A DNA stretch of 64,000 nucleotides from positions 186,001-250,000 of the forward strand of contig JAEERW010000004.1 of NCBI GenBank assembly GCA_016286055.1, written 5' to 3'. Position numbers and translations under genes: made by a program. The notes beneath the pieces are model-generated. The model was not told the DNA's origin and did not search any database. It was given only the letters and a program-made list of their open reading frames with translations. Source of the DNA: Bacteroidales bacterium (lineage in GTDB: Bacteria; Bacteroidota; Bacteroidia; Bacteroidales; UBA3824). This document shows, in pieces, positions 33,669-41,557 of the stretch. Numbering within the stretch: position 1 is the stretch's first letter; every line of letters begins with the position of its first letter.

Positions 33669-35678
33669 TCACTTTTTATAACATTGATCTACCAATCCAA
33701 ACATCACAGTAAGAGGCATATAGTTGCTTAAACCTTTTACGCTGTTGGTGGTTTTGGTGATAAAGGTTTCAAGTTTGGTGAGGTATTCGTCTTTTACTAT
33801 CGAACCCTGTGCCACCATCGAGAGTCCTTTTTCCCAAGAGGCTGTAAGTTCGGCATTTAGCAACTGCTTTATAGAACCCTTTACCACTTCGTAAATCATT
33901 TCGCCAAGTTTTGCAGGGGTGACAATCTGGTTTTTTGTGTTGAGGAGAAGGTAGCCGATGTTGACAAGTTTTTTGAGAATTTCGGCTCGTGTGGCGCTTG
34001 TGCCTATGCCACTGCCCTTTACCTGTGCACGGAGTTCCTCGTCTTCGATAAACTGTCCGGCGTTTTCCATTGCAAGTATCAGCGAACCAGAATTATAGCG
34101 TTTTGGCGGAGATGTTTCGCCCTCTTTAAACTCGTAGCCGTCAACGTTGAGTTTTGTGCCTTTTTTTAATGCCGCCACCATTTCAAACGATGCTTCTGAC
34201 ACAACTTGCTCAGTGTCAGCGTTTTTGTCGGTGTTTTCAGCGGCTTTTTCTTCGGGAGAATCCTGTTCGTAAAGCACAAGATAGCCCTTATTTTCAAGCA
34301 CTTTGAAATTTGAAAACAACCGCTCGCTGCCCACAGCAATGGTAACAGCCATTTTTTTGTATTCGGCAGGGGGGTAAAATATTGCGAGAAAGCGTCTTAC
34401 AATTCTATCATAAACACCCTGCGCCGTCTGCGAGCATCCCGACAGAGCCTGAAAACCTTGTCCTGTGGGGATAATGGCGTAGTGGTCGGTAATCTGCTTG
34501 TCGTCGGTGTAACGGCTTTTTTCTATCTTTGAAAACAATCCGAACTCCTTGATATCCTTGCAGTAACGCAGATAATCAGATTGAGTGGCAAGTCCGTGAA
34601 GATTTTTGGTAATCTCCTTTGCCACCGCCGACGACAGCACACGGGCATCGGTACGAGGATAGGTAACAAGTTTTTTCTCGTAAAGTTCCTGAACTATGGC
34701 AAGAGTTTCATCTGGACTGATTTTAAACAACTTAGAACACTCGTTTTGCAATTCGGCAAGGTTGAATAGCAAGGGCGGATTCTTTTTCTCCTTCTTTTTT
34801 TCGATATTTTCGATAACGCCCTCATTACCAAAACTTTTCATAAGAGCCACGCACTCTTCGGCATCCTCTTTTTTCTTAAAACCATTCTCCTTAAACAGTT
34901 TTGGCGAATTGAAGTAATGCGAACCCTCCACAGCCTTCCAATCAGCGGCAATAGAACCGCCATCTTTGCTAAAAGTGCCTGTAATTCTGTAATATGGAGT
35001 TTTTACAAACTTGCGTATTTCACGTTCGCGGCGCACCACCATACCCAGCACGCAGGTCATAACGCGACCCACGGCAATCACCACGTTTTTGTCGGCTTTA
35101 AGGTGATTTTTGAGAGTATTACCATACTTGATGGTAAGTATACGCGAAAAATTTATACCCATAAGATAATCTTCCTGAGCACGAAGATACGCCGAATCGG
35201 AAAGCGCATCGTAAGCATCCCAAGTTTTTGCCTCCTTAATGCCGCGAAGAATTTCTTCCTCGGTTTGCGAATCGATCCAAACACGTCGGCGGATTTTTTC
35301 GGCAGGCACGTTAGCCATCTGATCTACAAGACGATAGATATATTCACCCTCGCGTCCCGAGTCGGTGCAAACATATATACAATCAATGTCGGCGCGTGTA
35401 AGTTGCTGTTTTACAATATCAAACTGTTTTTGCACCGACGGAATAATCTCATAAAGAAATTGTTTTGGTATAAACGGCAAAGTATCTATCTGCCAACGTT
35501 TTAGGTTAGGGTCGTAAATTTCGGGATAACTCATAGTAACAAGGTGTCCCACGCACCAAGTAACCACATTGGCACCGCCCTCCCAATATCCGTTGTAACG
35601 GTTGAAGGTATCTTTCAACGCCTTAGCAAATTCCTGAGCCACACTTGGTTTCTCGGCTATAAAGAGATTTTTTCCCAT
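33669..35678 (-). CDS. topB: DNA topoisomerase III
   Basis: 669 residues when started at 35678; the longer start at 35705 would fall in the promoter box at 35703. Type IA topoisomerase that decatenates single-strand intertwinings. The Toprim motif EKPSVA is at the start, CTDSGREGEY carries the metal ligands, and TYPRTDAR holds the catalytic Tyr. The terminal region carries no zinc fingers. Some Bacteroidota copies belong to conjugative elements, but no relaxase or tra gene is near; here it is paired with vsr. Confidence 0.92.
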   Translation of the reverse strand: MGKNLFIAEKPSVAQEFAKALKDTFNRYNGYWEGGANVVTWCVGHLVTMSYPEIYDPNLKRWQIDTLPFIPKQFLYEIIPSVQKQFDIVKQQLTRADIDCIYVCTDSGREGEYIYRLVDQMANVPAEKIRRRVWIDSQTEEEILRGIKEAKTWDAYDALSDSAYLRAQEDYLMGINFSRILTIKYGNTLKNHLKADKNVVIAVGRVMTCVLGMVVRREREIRKFVKTPYYRITGTFSKDGGSIAADWKAVEGSHYFNSPKLFKENGFKKKEDAEECVALMKSFGNEGVIENIEKKKEKKNPPLLFNLAELQNECSKLFKISPDETLAIVQELYEKKLVTYPRTDARVLSSAVAKEITKNLHGLATQSDYLRYCKDIKEFGLFSKIEKSRYTDDKQITDHYAIIPTGQGFQALSGCSQTAQGVYDRIVRRFLAIFYPPAEYKKMAVTIAVGSERLFSNFKVLENKGYLVLYEQDSPEEKAAENTDKNADTEQVVSEASFEMVAALKKGTKLNVDGYEFKEGETSPPKRYNSGSLILAMENAGQFIEDEELRAQVKGSGIGTSATRAEILKKLVNIGYLLLNTKNQIVTPAKLGEMIYEVVKGSIKQLLNAELTASWEKGLSMVAQGSIVKDEYLTKLETFITKTTNSVKGLSNYMPLTVMFGLVDQCYKK

Positions 35679-35702
35679 TAGTTTGATAAATTTTTCGTGG
35701 TG

Positions 35703-35710
35703 CAAAGGTA
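35703..35710 (-). promoter_or_regulatory. -7 box of topB-vsr
   Basis: TACCTTTG on the minus strand, 25 nt before the topB start. Confidence 0.65.
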
Positions 35711-35773
35711 AAAAAAAACGGATATTACTCGATTTTTTTTCTGCAAAGAGTTGTATAATATTACAACCTTTAT

Positions 35774-35781
35774 TATCTTTG
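35774..35781 (+). promoter_or_regulatory. -7 box of the HigBA module
   Basis: TATCTTTG only 4 nt before the toxin ATG; the transcript would start at or next to the ATG. Confidence 0.6.
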
Positions 35782-35785
35782 CAAT

Positions 35786-36115
35786 ATGAAACGGAAGATT
35801 ATTGCATATAAAAATTACTACTCCGATTTTATGAGCAAACTTGCCGAGCAAGAACGTAAAAAAATACTAAGAGCGTTATTGCTATTTGAAACGGAAGATA
35901 AGATTCCATATCACTATATCAAGTACATAAGAGACGGAGTTTACGAATTTAGAGTAACTAATTTCAACAACGAATTTAGATTATTTTTTATATATGATGG
36001 AGATACGATTGTAGTTTTGTTTAATTGCTTTAAAAAGAAAACTCAAAAAACTCCAAAATCAGAAATAGACAAGGCTGTAAAACTAAAAAACGAATATTAT
36101 GAATCAAAACAATAA
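35786..36115 (+). CDS. HigB-type toxin (RelE superfamily)
   Basis: 109 residues, strongly basic (MKRKIIAYKNYYSDFMSKLAEQ). The chain has the RelE/HigB order of an N-terminal helix pair and a beta-sheet ending in GVYEFRVTNFNNEFRLFFIY, the usual mRNA interferase core, then LFNCFKKKTQKTP. It presumably cleaves mRNA at ribosomes. The antitoxin gene overlaps its end by 17 nt. The toxin-first order is typical of HigBA. Confidence 0.88.
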   Translation: MKRKIIAYKNYYSDFMSKLAEQERKKILRALLLFETEDKIPYHYIKYIRDGVYEFRVTNFNNEFRLFFIYDGDTIVVLFNCFKKKTQKTPKSEIDKAVKLKNEYYESKQ

Positions 36116-36395
36116 CATATATGATGTAAGTGCCGAATTAGAAAAAGAATTTGGCAAAATAGGTTCAAAAGAGAGGGAAGATGCTGTAAATCAGGCTTGG
36201 GAAGAGTATAACGCCCAAATTTTACTTGACGCTCGCAAAAATGCACAACTATCTCAATCAGAATTGGCCAACAGAATAGGTGCTGACAAAAGTTATGTAT
36301 CAAAAGTTGAACGTGGACTAATAATACCCTCTGTTGCAACACTTTACAGAATAATATCTGCATTAGGACTGAGAATAGAACTAAAACCGGCGTAA
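36099..36395 (+). CDS. HigA-type XRE antitoxin
   Basis: 98 residues. The N-terminal half is variable (the toxin-binding part), and residues 45-98 form an XRE helix-turn-helix (LSQSELANRIGADKSYVSK, then VERGLIIPSVATLYRI). It would neutralise the HigB-like toxin and repress the shared promoter. Its last 15 nt overlap the end of the convergent glycosyltransferase gene, which suggests insertion into a tight space. Confidence 0.88.
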   Translation: MNQNNNIYDVSAELEKEFGKIGSKEREDAVNQAWEEYNAQILLDARKNAQLSQSELANRIGADKSYVSKVERGLIIPSVATLYRIISALGLRIELKPA

Positions 36396-37364
36396 GTCAT
36401 TGCCAGACATCCATCCAAGCCGATCGGCAAGATACTCTTGTTCAGTTTGTCCTGGGGTGGGATAAAAAATGGCGTGGGCTTTGAGTGCCACAAGGTCGAG
36501 AATGGTGCTGTATCCCGAACGGCAAATTACTAATTTTGAAGATGTTATGGCAGCGGCTAAGGCATCGGATGTGAGCATATTTTTAAAAACCACATTGTTA
36601 AAATCTTTGAGCGGAGGAATGTTTTCGGGCACGCCTCGCACAAAAAGAATCTTATGTTGAGAATCCTTTATCTTGTCTAATAAAAAACGCTCAAAAATTG
36701 TGCGCTGGTTTTCTTGACCCGATATAAGTATCAGTAAATCATATATTTTATCATTATTTTGCGGATAATTACAAAATCGCGAAAGTATACCAACCTTTAC
36801 AAATATTGGGTTATCCCCTACCCTGTCGGCGGCCAAACTGCCCGAAAGCGAAAATCCATTTTCAAAATCAGGTATCAAACATTTAGTAAACCGCTGTAAA
36901 TAAAGGCGATGCAATGCTCCAAGTAGTTTTTCCAGTGCACCAAAACCATTAGGCAGTTTTGGGTAAACCTGATGTGTTACAAAATAACATTCTAAACGCC
37001 TAAAAATCAATCCGTAACGATTGTCGGATATAATGGTGTCGATGCCTTGTTTTTGTATAATACGCTTTACAAAAAAATGCTCTCGTATGGCATTTACCGC
37101 AAGCACGGGCAGCCACGAGAGCATTGTAAAAAACGTTATCCGATGTGCAGGATAGCGTATTGCGCTATCGTTGACAGTAATTATCTCAATATTAGGAAGT
37201 TCTGCATCAAGAAACTCTCTTGCATTTGGTCCGCAAACCACTATTACACGGTTTTTTTTACTGAGGAAACGCACCACGGGCACCATACGAGCCGCGTGTC
37301 CGAGCCCCCAATCGAGCGGACTTACCAAGATATTACGCCCAACAAAACGACTGAGAAACTGCAC
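36381..37364 (-). CDS. Glycosyltransferase of the MurG/GT28-like fold
   Basis: 327 residues starting with GTG at 37364, overlapping the preceding stop codon by one base (TAGTG). The N-terminus RNILVSPLDWGLGHAARMVP has the glycine-rich loop of GT-B glycosyltransferases. The C-terminal domain includes VICRSGYSTILDLVALKAHA and the TPGQTEQEYLADRL donor-binding region. It probably transfers an activated sugar to a cell-surface acceptor. Acceptor and sugar are unknown. Its 3' end overlaps higA. Confidence 0.8.
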   Translation of the reverse strand: MQFLSRFVGRNILVSPLDWGLGHAARMVPVVRFLSKKNRVIVVCGPNAREFLDAELPNIEIITVNDSAIRYPAHRITFFTMLSWLPVLAVNAIREHFFVKRIIQKQGIDTIISDNRYGLIFRRLECYFVTHQVYPKLPNGFGALEKLLGALHRLYLQRFTKCLIPDFENGFSLSGSLAADRVGDNPIFVKVGILSRFCNYPQNNDKIYDLLILISGQENQRTIFERFLLDKIKDSQHKILFVRGVPENIPPLKDFNNVVFKNMLTSDALAAAITSSKLVICRSGYSTILDLVALKAHAIFYPTPGQTEQEYLADRLGWMSGNDLRRF

Positions 37365-37939
37365 TATTTCAGCGTTATAATCACGTCGCCTTTGGGGAAC
37401 GAGTTGATTTTAATCGGCACTTTCACCGTTTTTTTGCCAGTGATTTCAGCATCCACGCCCGTTACCGAGGCCACTTTTTTGTCGAAATTAAAAATGGCGG
37501 TGTACTGAAACATTGCCGACATATCCATTCCAGAATTGTCTACACTCTCTTTTTCGTTCATCGAATCAAACAACTCTTTCATTTTGTCGAAATTAACCGA
37601 AATTTTGTTGCCGTTTTTAGAGAACTGAACCCCTATTTCGGTGTTTTCGGCATTGGCGAAGTCAAAGGAAATGAAGTACTTACCGTCTTTGTTGCCATAT
37701 TTATAGTTAGAAAGGCCTTCTTTTGAGGCATTACCAGTAAACGCCTCGTTAAAAATGCTATCTACCTGATGTGTAAGCGAATCGGCGGTTTCTCCAAGGA
37801 TTGCTCCCACGGCACTGTAATCGATTTCGGTGTACTGGCTACCCGACATATCGTTGTGAATAGTGTACTCTTGCGTAATAATGCACGACTGAAACATCAG
37901 TACGCTCAAAATGATTGCTAATAATTTGATACTTTTCAT
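37364..37939 (-). CDS. Lipoprotein of unknown function
   Basis: 191 residues with signal MKSIKLLAIILSVLMFQS and Cys19 in FQSC. The mature part has an amphipathic region with repeated VDSIFNEAFTGN and FDFANAENTEIGVQFSKNG, perhaps a beta-sandwich, and no family I recognise. It lies 21 nt after the radical SAM gene and is coupled to the glycosyltransferase that follows, so it may be part of the same surface pathway. Confidence 0.75.
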   Translation of the reverse strand: MKSIKLLAIILSVLMFQSCIITQEYTIHNDMSGSQYTEIDYSAVGAILGETADSLTHQVDSIFNEAFTGNASKEGLSNYKYGNKDGKYFISFDFANAENTEIGVQFSKNGNKISVNFDKMKELFDSMNEKESVDNSGMDMSAMFQYTAIFNFDKKVASVTGVDAEITGKKTVKVPIKINSFPKGDVIITLK

Positions 37940-37960
37940 AATTATAAAATTTTAGAATTA

Positions 37961-38734
37961 TTACTCCGAAACTTGAACGTTGACGCCAAGTTCCAATATT
38001 TTGTTTTTGATAGTTTCAAGTTCATTGTGAGTTGCCTTGCGGAGAGTTTTTTCGGGAGTGTCGCGGTCGATGGTGTAAATCATCACCTGCTGAGGCCTCA
38101 ACTCGTCCACAATTTTTAACCACGCCGACAATTCATTTTCTGCCATATTGTTGATATGCAAGCCGTTGACATCGCCTTCAAAAAACATTGTCTGCAAAAT
38201 AAACTTGCCGTTAAACTGTTTCAAAAGGTTGACAGTATCGCTTACAGTATAATGTGCGGTGGGTCGGTTAACAGCCTTTACAGTAGCGTCAAGGGCAGAA
38301 TCAAGTTTTAGAATATTCATATCCACCTTTTTAAGAGCGTCCACAACTTGTTGATTATTAATCATTGTGGCATTGCTCAGCACCGAAACCTTGGCATTAG
38401 GATAAAACCGTGAGCGAAGGTTGATAACGTCATCTATAATTCCGGCAAAATCGGGGTGAATGGTTGGTTCGCCGTTGCCTGCAAATGTGATAGAATCAAC
38501 AGGCTGATTATCAGCGTGCAACTGAGCAAGTTTTTGCAAAAGTGCATCCTTCACCTCGTAGCGCGACGGCAGTGTGATAGAGCCTCCGGGAGTATTGGCG
38601 CCACATTCGCAATAAACACAATTAAAATTGCAGTATTTGCGGCTTACAGGCAACAAGTTAACCCCAAGCGAACTGCCAAGACGACGGCTGTGGATAGGTC
38701 CAAAAATTGTCTCGCTAAAAAGAAATGTTGACAT
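37961..38734 (-). CDS. Radical SAM protein
   Basis: 257 residues. Cys35, Cys39 and Cys42 form the canonical CxxxCxxC cluster motif (CNFNCVYC) for the 4Fe-4S centre that cleaves S-adenosylmethionine. The TFAGNGEPTIHPDF segment is the GGEP-like SAM-binding motif of the MoaA/NirJ/SkfB-type branch. No SPASM extension is visible. The reaction is unknown. Genes with this start (GPIHSRRLGSSLGVNLLP) are common in Bacteroidota near deaminases. Confidence 0.85.
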   Translation of the reverse strand: MSTFLFSETIFGPIHSRRLGSSLGVNLLPVSRKYCNFNCVYCECGANTPGGSITLPSRYEVKDALLQKLAQLHADNQPVDSITFAGNGEPTIHPDFAGIIDDVINLRSRFYPNAKVSVLSNATMINNQQVVDALKKVDMNILKLDSALDATVKAVNRPTAHYTVSDTVNLLKQFNGKFILQTMFFEGDVNGLHINNMAENELSAWLKIVDELRPQQVMIYTIDRDTPEKTLRKATHNELETIKNKILELGVNVQVSE

Positions 38735-38747
38735 TATTTTATAACAT

Positions 38748-39212
38748 TTAGTAATTTGTTCTGTCTTCCTTATCTAACCAAAGTTTAAACACCGCCGCGC
38801 CCTCGTTTGGCATAAAATTAAACGCCGGAACGGAGCGTTTTTCGGGGTCGATATTGATTTCGCGATAGATAAAATCATCGTCGAATCCGGCTTTGGCGGC
38901 ATCTGAGCGGGTGCCAGCGTAATAAATAGTTTTGATGTGCGCCCAATAGATAGCCCCAAGACACATAGGGCAAGGTTCGCACGAAGCGTATATTTCGCAG
39001 CCGTCGAGCATAAACGTGCCTAACTTTTTGCAAGCCAAGCGAATAGCATTAACCTCGGCGTGAGCGGTGGGGTCGTTGTCGGGCGTTACGCTGTTGGCAC
39101 TTTCGGCAATCACTTTGCCATCCTTAACTACCACTGCGCCAAAAGGTCCGCCGCCTTTTTTAACACTTTCGGCAGCCAAATCGATGGCACGCTGCATAAT
39201 TTCTCTGTCCAT
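38748..39212 (-). CDS. guaD: Guanine deaminase (cytidine deaminase-like fold)
   Basis: 154 residues. Zinc ligands are His51 of HAEVNAIR and Cys81/Cys84 of EPCPMCLGAIYWA; Glu53 is the proton shuttle. The GGPFGAVVVK start, the DAAKAGFDDDFIY segment and the C-terminal KLWLDKEDR match the Bacillus GuaD type rather than tRNA adenosine deaminase. It converts guanine to xanthine for purine salvage. It leads a minus-strand unit with the radical SAM gene and diverges from tatD. Confidence 0.82.
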   Translation of the reverse strand: MDREIMQRAIDLAAESVKKGGGPFGAVVVKDGKVIAESANSVTPDNDPTAHAEVNAIRLACKKLGTFMLDGCEIYASCEPCPMCLGAIYWAHIKTIYYAGTRSDAAKAGFDDDFIYREINIDPEKRSVPAFNFMPNEGAAVFKLWLDKEDRTNY

Positions 39213-39252
39213 ATTAGTTTATTTTGTAAAAAATATCCAATTTTGCTTTCTG

Positions 39253-39260
39253 CAAATATA
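39253..39260 (-). promoter_or_regulatory. -7 box of the guaD unit
   Basis: TATATTTG on the minus strand, 40 nt before the guaD start and just upstream of the divergent tatD start. Confidence 0.55.
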
Positions 39261-39272
39261 ATAAAAAATACA

Positions 39273-40046
39273 ATGAACATTATCGATACACACACACATT
39301 TTTACAGCAAATCGTTCGACAACGACCGCAACGAGGCAATAAACCGAGCCTTTGATGCTGGTGTTTTTAAGATGATTGTACCCTGCTGCGATGTGGAATC
39401 TATGCTGAAAACCAACGAGTTGTGCAATCTTTATCCGGGACGGCTTTTCCCCGCGTTTGGACTTCATCCCGAAGATATTGCCGACCATAAAAAACAGTTA
39501 GACGAAATTTTTCTTTCGCCAATGATGCAAAACGCCGTGGCCGTGGGCGAAGTGGGTATCGACCTCTATTGGAAAAAAGATAATCTTGATATTCAGTACG
39601 AAGTATTTGATTATCAAATACAAAAATCAATAGAACTGAATCTTCCGCTAATAATTCACTGTCGCGAGGCATATCCGCAAACCATAGATATTTTAAAGCC
39701 ATACAAAGGCAAGGCTCGCGGAGTGTTTCACTGTTTTTGCGGCACAGAGCACGATGCAGAAGAAATCTACAATCTTGATAATTTTTTATTTGGCGTTGGC
39801 GGCGTTATCACCTTTAAAAATTCAGGTGCGGAAACTGCAAAAATCATTGCAGAATGTATCGACATCAAAGATATTGTATTAGAAACCGATTCGCCATACA
39901 TTACTCCCGTACCTCATCGTGGCAAGCGAAACGAATCATCTTTTATAACATTTACGGCGCAAAAACTTGCCGAAATAAAAAAACTTCCGATCGAAACCGT
40001 TGCCGAAATCACCACCCAAAACGCCGAAAAATTGTTTAACATTTAA
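39273..40046 (+). CDS. tatD: TatD-family DNase
   Basis: The ATG at 39273 starts MNIIDTHTHFYSKSF; a longer frame from 39060 runs through the divergent guaD gene and is rejected. 257 residues. The metal ligands are DTHTH at the N-terminus, GEVGIDLYW, HCREAY, FHCFCGTEHD and ETDSPY near the end, all as in the amidohydrolase-type TatD nucleases. They remove nucleotides from the 3' end of DNA, possibly during repair. ribD starts 13 nt downstream. Confidence 0.92.
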   Translation: MNIIDTHTHFYSKSFDNDRNEAINRAFDAGVFKMIVPCCDVESMLKTNELCNLYPGRLFPAFGLHPEDIADHKKQLDEIFLSPMMQNAVAVGEVGIDLYWKKDNLDIQYEVFDYQIQKSIELNLPLIIHCREAYPQTIDILKPYKGKARGVFHCFCGTEHDAEEIYNLDNFLFGVGGVITFKNSGAETAKIIAECIDIKDIVLETDSPYITPVPHRGKRNESSFITFTAQKLAEIKKLPIETVAEITTQNAEKLFNI

Positions 40047-40058
40047 CCCCCCAAAAAA

Positions 40059-41069
40059 ATGACCAACGATAATATCACTCTCCACGAAACATATATGCGC
40101 CGCTGCCTTGAACTTGCACGTCTCGGCGCGGGAAATGTTGCCCCAAACCCTATGGTGGGCGCGGTAATTGTGCACAACGGCAAAATCATAGGCGAAGGAT
40201 TCCATCAAAAATACGGTTTTGCACACGCCGAGGTAAACGCCGTTAACTCCGTAAAAAACAAAGAGTTGCTCAAAGAATCTGAAATAAACGTTAGTCTCGA
40301 ACCCTGCGCACATTACGGCAAAACTCCGCCCTGTGCCGATTTGATTGTAAAATGCGGATTTAAGCACGTGTACGTAGGTTGCCGCGATTCGTTTGAAAAG
40401 GTAGACGGCAAGGGCATCGAAAAAATACGCAACGCCGGAATACCCGTTACCGTGGGCATTTTAGAACAAGAGTGCATCAGTCTCAACCGCCGTTTTTTCA
40501 CTTGGTGCAACAAAAAACGCCCCTACGTGATACTCAAATGGGCTCAAACCGCCGACGGATTTATCGACATAATCCGCACCGCCAACACTCCGCAAGGGAG
40601 CGTAAGAATTTCAAACACGCTTACACAACACCTCAGCCACCGTTGGCGCACCGAAGAAGCCGCCATAATGATTGGCTACAATACAGCCATCAACGACAAC
40701 CCCTCGCTTACAGCACGTTTTTGGCAAGGTAGAAATCCGTTACGAGTGGTAATCGACCGCAACAATTCATTACTTAAAAGCCTGAAAATCTTCGACAACG
40801 TCTCTCCCACCCTCGTAATCTCCGACACCGACCCAGCCCAAATTCTCCACACCTTATATAATAGACAAATTCAAAGCGTGATAATCGAAGGCGGCGCACA
40901 CCTTCACCAAGCCTTTATCAACGCTAACCTTTGGGACGAAGCAAGGATTTTTACCTCGCCCGTGCGATTCAACGAAGGACTAAAAGCCGCCAAAATAAAA
41001 GGCAAACTTATTGAAACACAACATCTTGATGATAATATTTTAGAAATCTACACACCCTCTATGGCATAG
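40059..41069 (+). CDS. ribD: Bifunctional riboflavin biosynthesis protein RibD
   Basis: 336 residues with two domains. The N-terminal deaminase domain (about 1-145) has zinc ligands in HAEVNAV and EPCAHYGKTPPCADL. The C-terminal reductase domain (about 150-336) has the RPYVILKWAQTADGFID start and VIIEGGAHLHQAF substrate region. Together they convert the first pyrimidine intermediate to the ribitylamino-uracil precursor of riboflavin. No FMN riboswitch is visible upstream; it appears to be transcribed with tatD. Confidence 0.96.
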   Translation: MTNDNITLHETYMRRCLELARLGAGNVAPNPMVGAVIVHNGKIIGEGFHQKYGFAHAEVNAVNSVKNKELLKESEINVSLEPCAHYGKTPPCADLIVKCGFKHVYVGCRDSFEKVDGKGIEKIRNAGIPVTVGILEQECISLNRRFFTWCNKKRPYVILKWAQTADGFIDIIRTANTPQGSVRISNTLTQHLSHRWRTEEAAIMIGYNTAINDNPSLTARFWQGRNPLRVVIDRNNSLLKSLKIFDNVSPTLVISDTDPAQILHTLYNRQIQSVIIEGGAHLHQAFINANLWDEARIFTSPVRFNEGLKAAKIKGKLIETQHLDDNILEIYTPSMA

Positions 41070-41072
41070 TAA

Positions 41073-41114
41073 AACTTGCGCAATGTATGGGGGAAAAGGT
41101 AGATTGCGCAAGTT
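41073..41114. repeat. Perfect 12-bp inverted repeat after ribD
   Basis: AACTTGCGCAAT (41073-41084) and ATTGCGCAAGTT (41103-41114) enclose an 18-nt purine-rich loop. There is no T tract after it, so it is not an ordinary terminator. Confidence 0.9.
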
Positions 41115-41173
41115 ATACTGTGTCATAAATACATATCACATTTCTAAACAAATTATCACACAGATATTTAAGA

Positions 41174-41215
41174 AAATATCCGTCGGAATAAGAAAAATCT
41201 GACGGATATTTTTTT
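41174..41215 (+). terminator. Terminator of tatD-ribD
   Basis: ATATCCGTC (41176-41184) pairs with GACGGATAT (41201-41209), extended by one more pair after a mismatch, followed by seven T. Confidence 0.85.
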
Positions 41216-41246
41216 GAAAAAATCAAACACCTATTATTCTTTTCCG

Positions 41247-41254
41247 TATATTTG
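41247..41254 (+). promoter_or_regulatory. -7 box of the unknown operon at 41.3-44.3 kb
   Basis: TATATTTG, 32 nt after the ribD terminator; the predicted transcript would begin near 41260, leaving a leader of about 300 nt. No TTTG at the exact -33 spacing. Confidence 0.55.
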
Positions 41255-41261
41255 TAACGGA

Positions 41262-41557
41262 GATTCGGCTCAACACACCCGAAATCCGACATAGTAAAAT
41301 ATTTTACGAAAGCGTTATGCTTTTCTTGTAATGGAAACCTGAGAAATTTCTAATAAACGCAAGAGGATGCATAGCGGGTTCGCCTATCCACATAGGCGTA
41401 GACTGCTATAATTGTATCTTTGCGTTTAGGTAATCTCAGGACCTCCATTACAGATACAATTTAAAGTATATGCGGTCTGCGCTTTCGTTTTGTAATAAAA
41501 ATAAATAACAACTTCCGTCCAAGTCCGCAGACGGAGCGAATTAAATGTAGTATTATT
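41262..41557 (+). other. Structured leader of the 41558-44329 operon
   Basis: No protein is encoded here. In order it holds a small stem (TTCGG at 41264-41268 with CCGAA at 41279-41283), a perfect 14-bp palindrome GTAAAATATTTTAC (41294-41307), the 126-nt rod described separately, and a last stem GTCTGCG (41475-41481) with CGCAGAC (41526-41532) just before the start codon. The number and order of helices suggest a regulatory leader. Confidence 0.6.
41327..41452 (+). ncRNA. Rod-shaped structured RNA candidate
   Basis: Five helices nest inside one another. TGTAATGGA (41327-41335) pairs with TCCATTACA (41444-41452); CCTGAGA (41338-41344) with TCTCAGG (41434-41440); TAAACGCAA (41354-41362) with TTGCGTTTA (41420-41428). 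Inside these, GATGC and ATAGC (41366-41375) pair with GCTAT (41405-41409) and GTATC (41414-41418), and CGCCTAT (41381-41387) pairs with ATAGGCG (41392-41398) around a 4-nt loop. All but one pair are Watson-Crick. I cannot place it in a known RNA family. Note that TATCTTTG inside the rod (41416) also looks like a -7 box. Confidence 0.7.

Noticed and set aside
33669..35678. topB as mark of an integrated conjugative element
   Set aside because: No relaxase, tra genes, integrase or attachment repeats were found around it.
39060..39272. N-terminal extension of TatD
   Set aside because: It is antisense to guaD; the TatD family starts at the DTHTH motif just after 39273.
40047..40058. FMN riboswitch ahead of ribD
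   Set aside because: Only 12 nt separate tatD and ribD, and the conserved RFN element is not seen upstream of tatD either.
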